From Nitrobacter sp051912485 (GTDB taxonomy: Bacteria; Pseudomonadota; Alphaproteobacteria; Rhizobiales; Xanthobacteraceae), in assembly GCF_051912485.1 (NCBI RefSeq), contig NZ_CP196822.1, positions 1,116,001 through 1,180,000 of the forward strand: DNA of 64,000 nucleotides. Reading direction: 5' to 3'. Made by a program: the position numbers and the translations under genes. The notes under the pieces were generated by a model. That model saw only the letters and a list, made by a program, of their open reading frames with translations. It was not told where the DNA came from and made no database searches. Of the stretch, positions 60,870 to 64,000 are shown one piece after another. Positions within the stretch are counted from its first letter, which is position 1. The number at the start of each line of letters is the position of its first letter.

Positions 60870-61126
60870 TAAATATATCGACTGGCGTCAGCTATCGTCT
60901 CTTCCGTTCGACATATCGTCGCGCTTTGCTCTGCATTGGCGTTCGAAGCAAAAGTGTCCGAATATGTTCGACAAACAAGTCAAGCAATAAAGGATTGGCC
61001 GAACTGGTAGCGCATAAGGACGCGGCGAGTCGGAGCACTACCCAGCGCGACTTGTCTTCGGCCTTGCAAAGACCGAAACTGCGGCCGCTGGTTCGAATCT
61101 CCTGAATGAACCGGTGATCGGAACCA
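60870..61126 (+). other. Long leader before the Crp/Fnr gene
   Basis: No ORF is supported. The sequence has a D-arm-like GAACTGGTAGCGC and a T-loop-like CTGGTTCGAATC, but these do not fold as a tRNA. The stretch is probably a 5' leader or a separate small RNA. Confidence 0.4.
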
Positions 61127-61837
61127 ATGGCACAGAGACCTAAAAACGCCCTCCTGGCGACAATACCAGACTCGGAATGGATCGAAGTTCAGAATCGGTG
61201 TGAGCCCGTCAAGCTGCCGCTTGGCCGCGTGCTGTACGAGCCACGCGGCGCATTCGATTACGTGTACTTTCCGGAAACGGCGATTATCTCCAACGTCGCC
61301 CCGCTCAAGGACGACAAGACGGCCGAAACGTCGACCACCGGACGGGAGGGAATGATCAACGTCGGAGCCATCATGGGCGACGAGCAATCGATGCACCGCG
61401 CCGTCGTCCAGGTGTCAGGTGATGGCATCCGCATTTCTTTTCGCGAGTTTCAGGAGCTGCAAGCACGTCTGCCGATATTCCGACGCAAGCTCAACGCCTA
61501 CTCACGAGCATTTCTCGCGCAGGTCATGCAGTCCGTTGCATGCAATGCCAGCCATACGCTGCTCCAGCGCTGCGCACGATGGCTGTTGAAGTCTCACGAT
61601 CGCGTCGACGGTGACGAGCTTCGACTCACGCAACAGTTCTTGGCCGAGATGCTGGTCGTCAGTCGCGTGGCGGTTAACGCCGAGCTAAAGAAATTTCAGC
61701 AACTGCAGGTTCTCACATACAGCCGCGGCATCATCACGATATTGGACCGAAAGCTGTTGGAGCGCACATCCTGCGAGTGCTATCGCGCGGTTCGGCGCGA
61801 ATACGACAGGCTGCTGCCAGGCTCCTTCACCAAATAA
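61127..61837 (+). CDS. Crp/Fnr-family transcription regulator
   Basis: The 236-aa protein has an N-terminal cyclic-nucleotide-like barrel (VLYEPRGAFDYVYFPETAII, MINVGAIMGDEQ) and a C-terminal helix-turn-helix with LTQQFLAEMLVVSRVAVNAELKK. The last part (SCECYRAVRREYDRLLPG) has two Cys but not the four-Cys [4Fe-4S] pattern of Fnr. The effector ligand is unknown. It reads in the same direction as a small gene 100 nt downstream. Confidence 0.9.
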   Translation: MAQRPKNALLATIPDSEWIEVQNRCEPVKLPLGRVLYEPRGAFDYVYFPETAIISNVAPLKDDKTAETSTTGREGMINVGAIMGDEQSMHRAVVQVSGDGIRISFREFQELQARLPIFRRKLNAYSRAFLAQVMQSVACNASHTLLQRCARWLLKSHDRVDGDELRLTQQFLAEMLVVSRVAVNAELKKFQQLQVLTYSRGIITILDRKLLERTSCECYRAVRREYDRLLPGSFTK

Positions 61838-61937
61838 AACGCCGACCAAATAAAAATCCGACTATGTAAACTAGTTGGCTATACGGTCGCTGTTTCCATC
61901 GGTACACAAAGAAATCCAATAATGGAGGAGTGCACCG

Positions 61938-62183
61938 ATGCCGAGACACGTCTCTTTTTACGATGAATCTCTGGGTAAGCAGATCGACGGTTCATACACT
62001 TCGGATGGCAAGGTGATCCATGCCGGCTCGGGAACGCTTGGTGCAAAAAGCGCTACCATTGGCCATCTTGGCAACGCCAGCACGTTTCCGGTCGATCAGG
62101 TCGGACAGGATCTGCTTGCGCAGAAGCTGTTGAGCGAACTGGCGCATGTTGAAGCGAAGAATGGCCACGGTCACGGTCATTAA
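61938..62183 (+). CDS. Small hypothetical protein with His-Gly tail
   Basis: The 81-aa product begins MPRHVSFYDESLGKQIDGSY and ends in NGHGHGH, a metal-binding-like tail. GGAGGAG stands about 8 nt before the ATG. It has no signal peptide. I do not recognise it. It may be under the control of the upstream Crp/Fnr regulator, but no operator is visible. Confidence 0.65.
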   Translation: MPRHVSFYDESLGKQIDGSYTSDGKVIHAGSGTLGAKSATIGHLGNASTFPVDQVGQDLLAQKLLSELAHVEAKNGHGHGH

Positions 62184-63496
62184 GCTTAAAGAAATGGACG
62201 GTGTGAGCCGCTAGGCTCTCTATCAAGCGCCGTCATCGCTGTTTGTTGCGGAGACCATTGAATTGGTCCCGCTGCTTGGGCGGCGAAGGTTTCAAGACCT
62301 GCTCCTTGGTTTCGCGCGTTGCAGCCGACGCTCTCCGAATCCTGCACCTTTCGAATTGCGTTGACTATCCCGGGCGGCGAGGTGAGCCGATCCGCTCGGA
62401 TAGGTGTGCCATAAGCTAGGTTTATCTGACCTTGAAGCGCTGCTTGTCGTCACCGTCGAGGTGATCGACGGCGGCGCTTTGGCGCGTGGTGAATGTGCCT
62501 GCGCATGATGTTGCGCCATCGACGCGCGGTCGACGATGATGAGGCTCCCGCAACTTATTGCGGACCGGAGCGGTTCTCCGAACTACGCAGGATTCAATCC
62601 TTGCTCTGTCATCATGCGCGGGCGTAGGCGTTCGAGGATGGCGTCCTTTCCAATTCCCCATCCATCTTCGTTCCTCGCGATGACGAAAATCGGATGGGTC
62701 TCCCTCCGAGCGCGAAACGCATCAGCGTCCCGGCTCAGGCCTTCCAATCCCTTCAGTATCGGCTGGAGCCTTCGCCTGGGCAGGGCCGCGGGTGGCCGAT
62801 TCGGCGTCCCGGAGGTGGTCGGGGCACAGATCGGACCCAGGGCCCCGGGATTCGGTGGTGCGACGGTTCGCTTGTCTTGCGGTTGGGCCGTGCGCTGGCG
62901 GAACGGACGCGGCGTGTGAGGGCGGCCGATGTCGCAGAAAGACCATTGTTTTGAGGGGTATCTGGCCAGCCGGCGAAGCAGGCTTGCCGCCGATTCCCCG
63001 CGATGCGGAGTTTGTGTGGATGCTGGGTATGAACGGCCAGAAGTGCTTCTGCCACGGCGGTTTAGCCTTGACTTGACGACTCGCGGTGGATAAAACCCGG
63101 CCACTTAACGGCAGGCGGTGAGCTACGCCAACGTCGGAACGGAACACCCTTTCTATCTGATTTAATGGATAGAGATGGGCACCAACCTCGACGAATGCTG
63201 CTCAGACGCTGCTGATAATAGCTAGGCAATGCCAGGACGATAGTCGTTCTCTTGAGCGAGATCTCTCGAGTTTGATTTCGGATGCATGACCTCGGTGGAA
63301 GCTGGCTGGTTCATTCCGGTTGGCGTTGATCGCGGTCCTCTGTGGCGTCGAAGCGCTTCCCGTTCAGCAATGAACGGTTGGCGCGATTTCGTTTTGCGTG
63401 AATCGTTTCATGCATCGCGAGCGGGTGGGCGGTAGCCCCGGATGAATCTGCGGAACCGATTAGGGTTTCGCGTCAAATTAAGGGTGAAGGCGAACG
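62184..63496 (+). other. 1.3-kb region without a recognisable gene, before rpsL
   Basis: Both strands show long open frames, but their codon use and content are those of GC-rich shadows, and none matches a family I know. The last 150 bases before rpsL likely hold the str-operon promoter and leader. The middle (62600-62900) has sequence resembling decayed genes. I see no repeat array or RNA gene. Confidence 0.5.
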
Positions 63497-63868
63497 ATGC
63501 CGACGATCAACCAGCTGATCGCAAGTCCGCGCGTCATACAGAAGTCGCGCAAGAAGGTGCCTGCGTTGCAGCAGTCGCCGCAAAAGCGCGGCGTGTGCAC
63601 GCGTGTTTACACCACGACTCCGAAGAAGCCGAATTCGGCGCTGCGTAAGGTTGCCAAGGTGCGTCTTACCAATGGCTTCGAGGTCATCGGTTACATCCCG
63701 GGTGAAGGGCATAACCTTCAGGAACATTCCGTGGTCATGATCCGCGGCGGCCGCGTCAAGGACTTGCCGGGCGTGCGCTACCACATTCTCCGCGGCGTCC
63801 TCGACACTCAGGGCGTCAAGAACCGCAAGCAGCGTCGTTCGAAGTACGGCGCGAAACGTCCGAAATAA
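63497..63868 (+). CDS. rpsL: 30S ribosomal protein S12
   Basis: The 123-aa protein keeps the streptomycin-site lysine (Lys43 in TTPKKPNSALRKVAKVRL) and the second region (GGRVKDLPGVRYH), both wild type. It is the first gene of the str operon (rpsL-rpsG-fusA-tuf). A GAAGG segment precedes the ATG by 6 nt. rpsG starts 15 nt further on. Confidence 0.98.
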   Translation: MPTINQLIASPRVIQKSRKKVPALQQSPQKRGVCTRVYTTTPKKPNSALRKVAKVRLTNGFEVIGYIPGEGHNLQEHSVVMIRGGRVKDLPGVRYHILRGVLDTQGVKNRKQRRSKYGAKRPK

Positions 63869-63883
63869 GCGGGAACAGATACG

Positions 63884-64000
63884 ATGTCGCGTCGCCATTC
63901 TGCCGAAAAGCGTGAAGTGCTCCCCGACCCGAAGTTCGGAAACATCGTCATTACGAAGTTCATGAACTCGGTCATGTATGCCGGGAAGAAGTCGGTTGCC
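63884..64000 (+). CDS. rpsG: 30S ribosomal protein S7 (start only)
   Basis: The first 39 codons read MSRRHSAEKREVLPDPKFGN and then the KFMNSVMYAGKKSV segment typical of S7. The window ends inside the gene. Confidence 0.97.
   Translation, partial: MSRRHSAEKREVLPDPKFGNIVITKFMNSVMYAGKKSVA

Noticed and set aside
60990..61110. tRNA-like motifs (GAACTGGTAGCGC, CTGGTTCGAATC)
   Set aside because: The T-stem and acceptor do not pair, so no cloverleaf forms.
62536..63104. Overlapping ORFs on both strands before rpsL
   Set aside because: Composition is that of random GC-rich frames and no family was recognised.

Overview
The window is a high-GC alphaproteobacterial chromosome segment. Gene families and order point to the Nitrobacteraceae/Bradyrhizobiaceae (Bradyrhizobium, Rhodopseudomonas, Nitrobacter, Afipia relatives). 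The supporting signs are purS-purQ-purL, tuf-tRNA-Trp-secE-nusG-rplKA-rplJL-rpoBC followed by rpsL-rpsG, the Hpt/response-regulator/DUF2336 set, an Omp25-type porin-like barrel, and several families of short palindromic intergenic repeats. I cannot resolve the genus from sequence alone.

Layout. 1-3.3 kb: purine synthesis (purS end, purQ, purL). 3.5-9.5 kb: bolA and grxD (iron-sulfur/redox pair) separated by an LtrA-type membrane protein and the ergothioneine genes egtB-egtD, then rpsD. 9.8-13.1 kb: cupin, murI, an HD-GYP protein and a PAS protein. 13.2-13.45 kb: a likely structured small RNA with its own promoter and terminator. 13.6-21.4 kb: envelope and metabolic genes (rhomboid, CBS, patatin, yidD, ClpP-like periplasmic protein, Fe-S scaffold-like protein, folE, hisI). 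21.6-26.5 kb: SLT transglycosylase, DUF2336 protein, Hpt, CheY-like regulator, nadK. 26.8-28.9 kb: a peptide with 11 consecutive His, a lipoprotein, an outer-membrane barrel and a small membrane protein.

29.3-40.2 kb is the most unusual part. The tuf copy here is a pseudogene: about 169 nt are missing from the G domain, with a frameshift. It is followed by four tandem 104-bp units whose first copy is the tuf 3' end. Then comes tRNA-Trp, into which a 9.2-kb genomic island has integrated (47-bp direct repeats at 30905 and 40111). The island has a broken integrase, two adjacent insertion sequences that share a CTAG target, a row of small hypothetical genes and remnants, a ribbon-helix-helix gene with a coupled partner, an ABM-family monooxygenase and a cold-shock gene. 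It splits the normal tuf-trnW-secE neighbourhood.

40.4-53.2 kb: intact secE-nusG-rplK-rplA and rplJ-rplL-rpoB-rpoC. 53.4-60.8 kb: a possible small-molecule or lipid cluster (amine-oxidase/methyltransferase fusion, ABC exporter with an acidic leader, tRNA-Gly, PilZ protein, FAD monooxygenase, FemAB/BioF2-like acyltransferase). 61.1-62.2 kb: a Crp/Fnr regulator and a small His-ended protein. After 1.3 kb without a recognisable gene, the str operon begins with rpsL and the start of rpsG. An intact second tuf would be expected just beyond the window, behind fusA.
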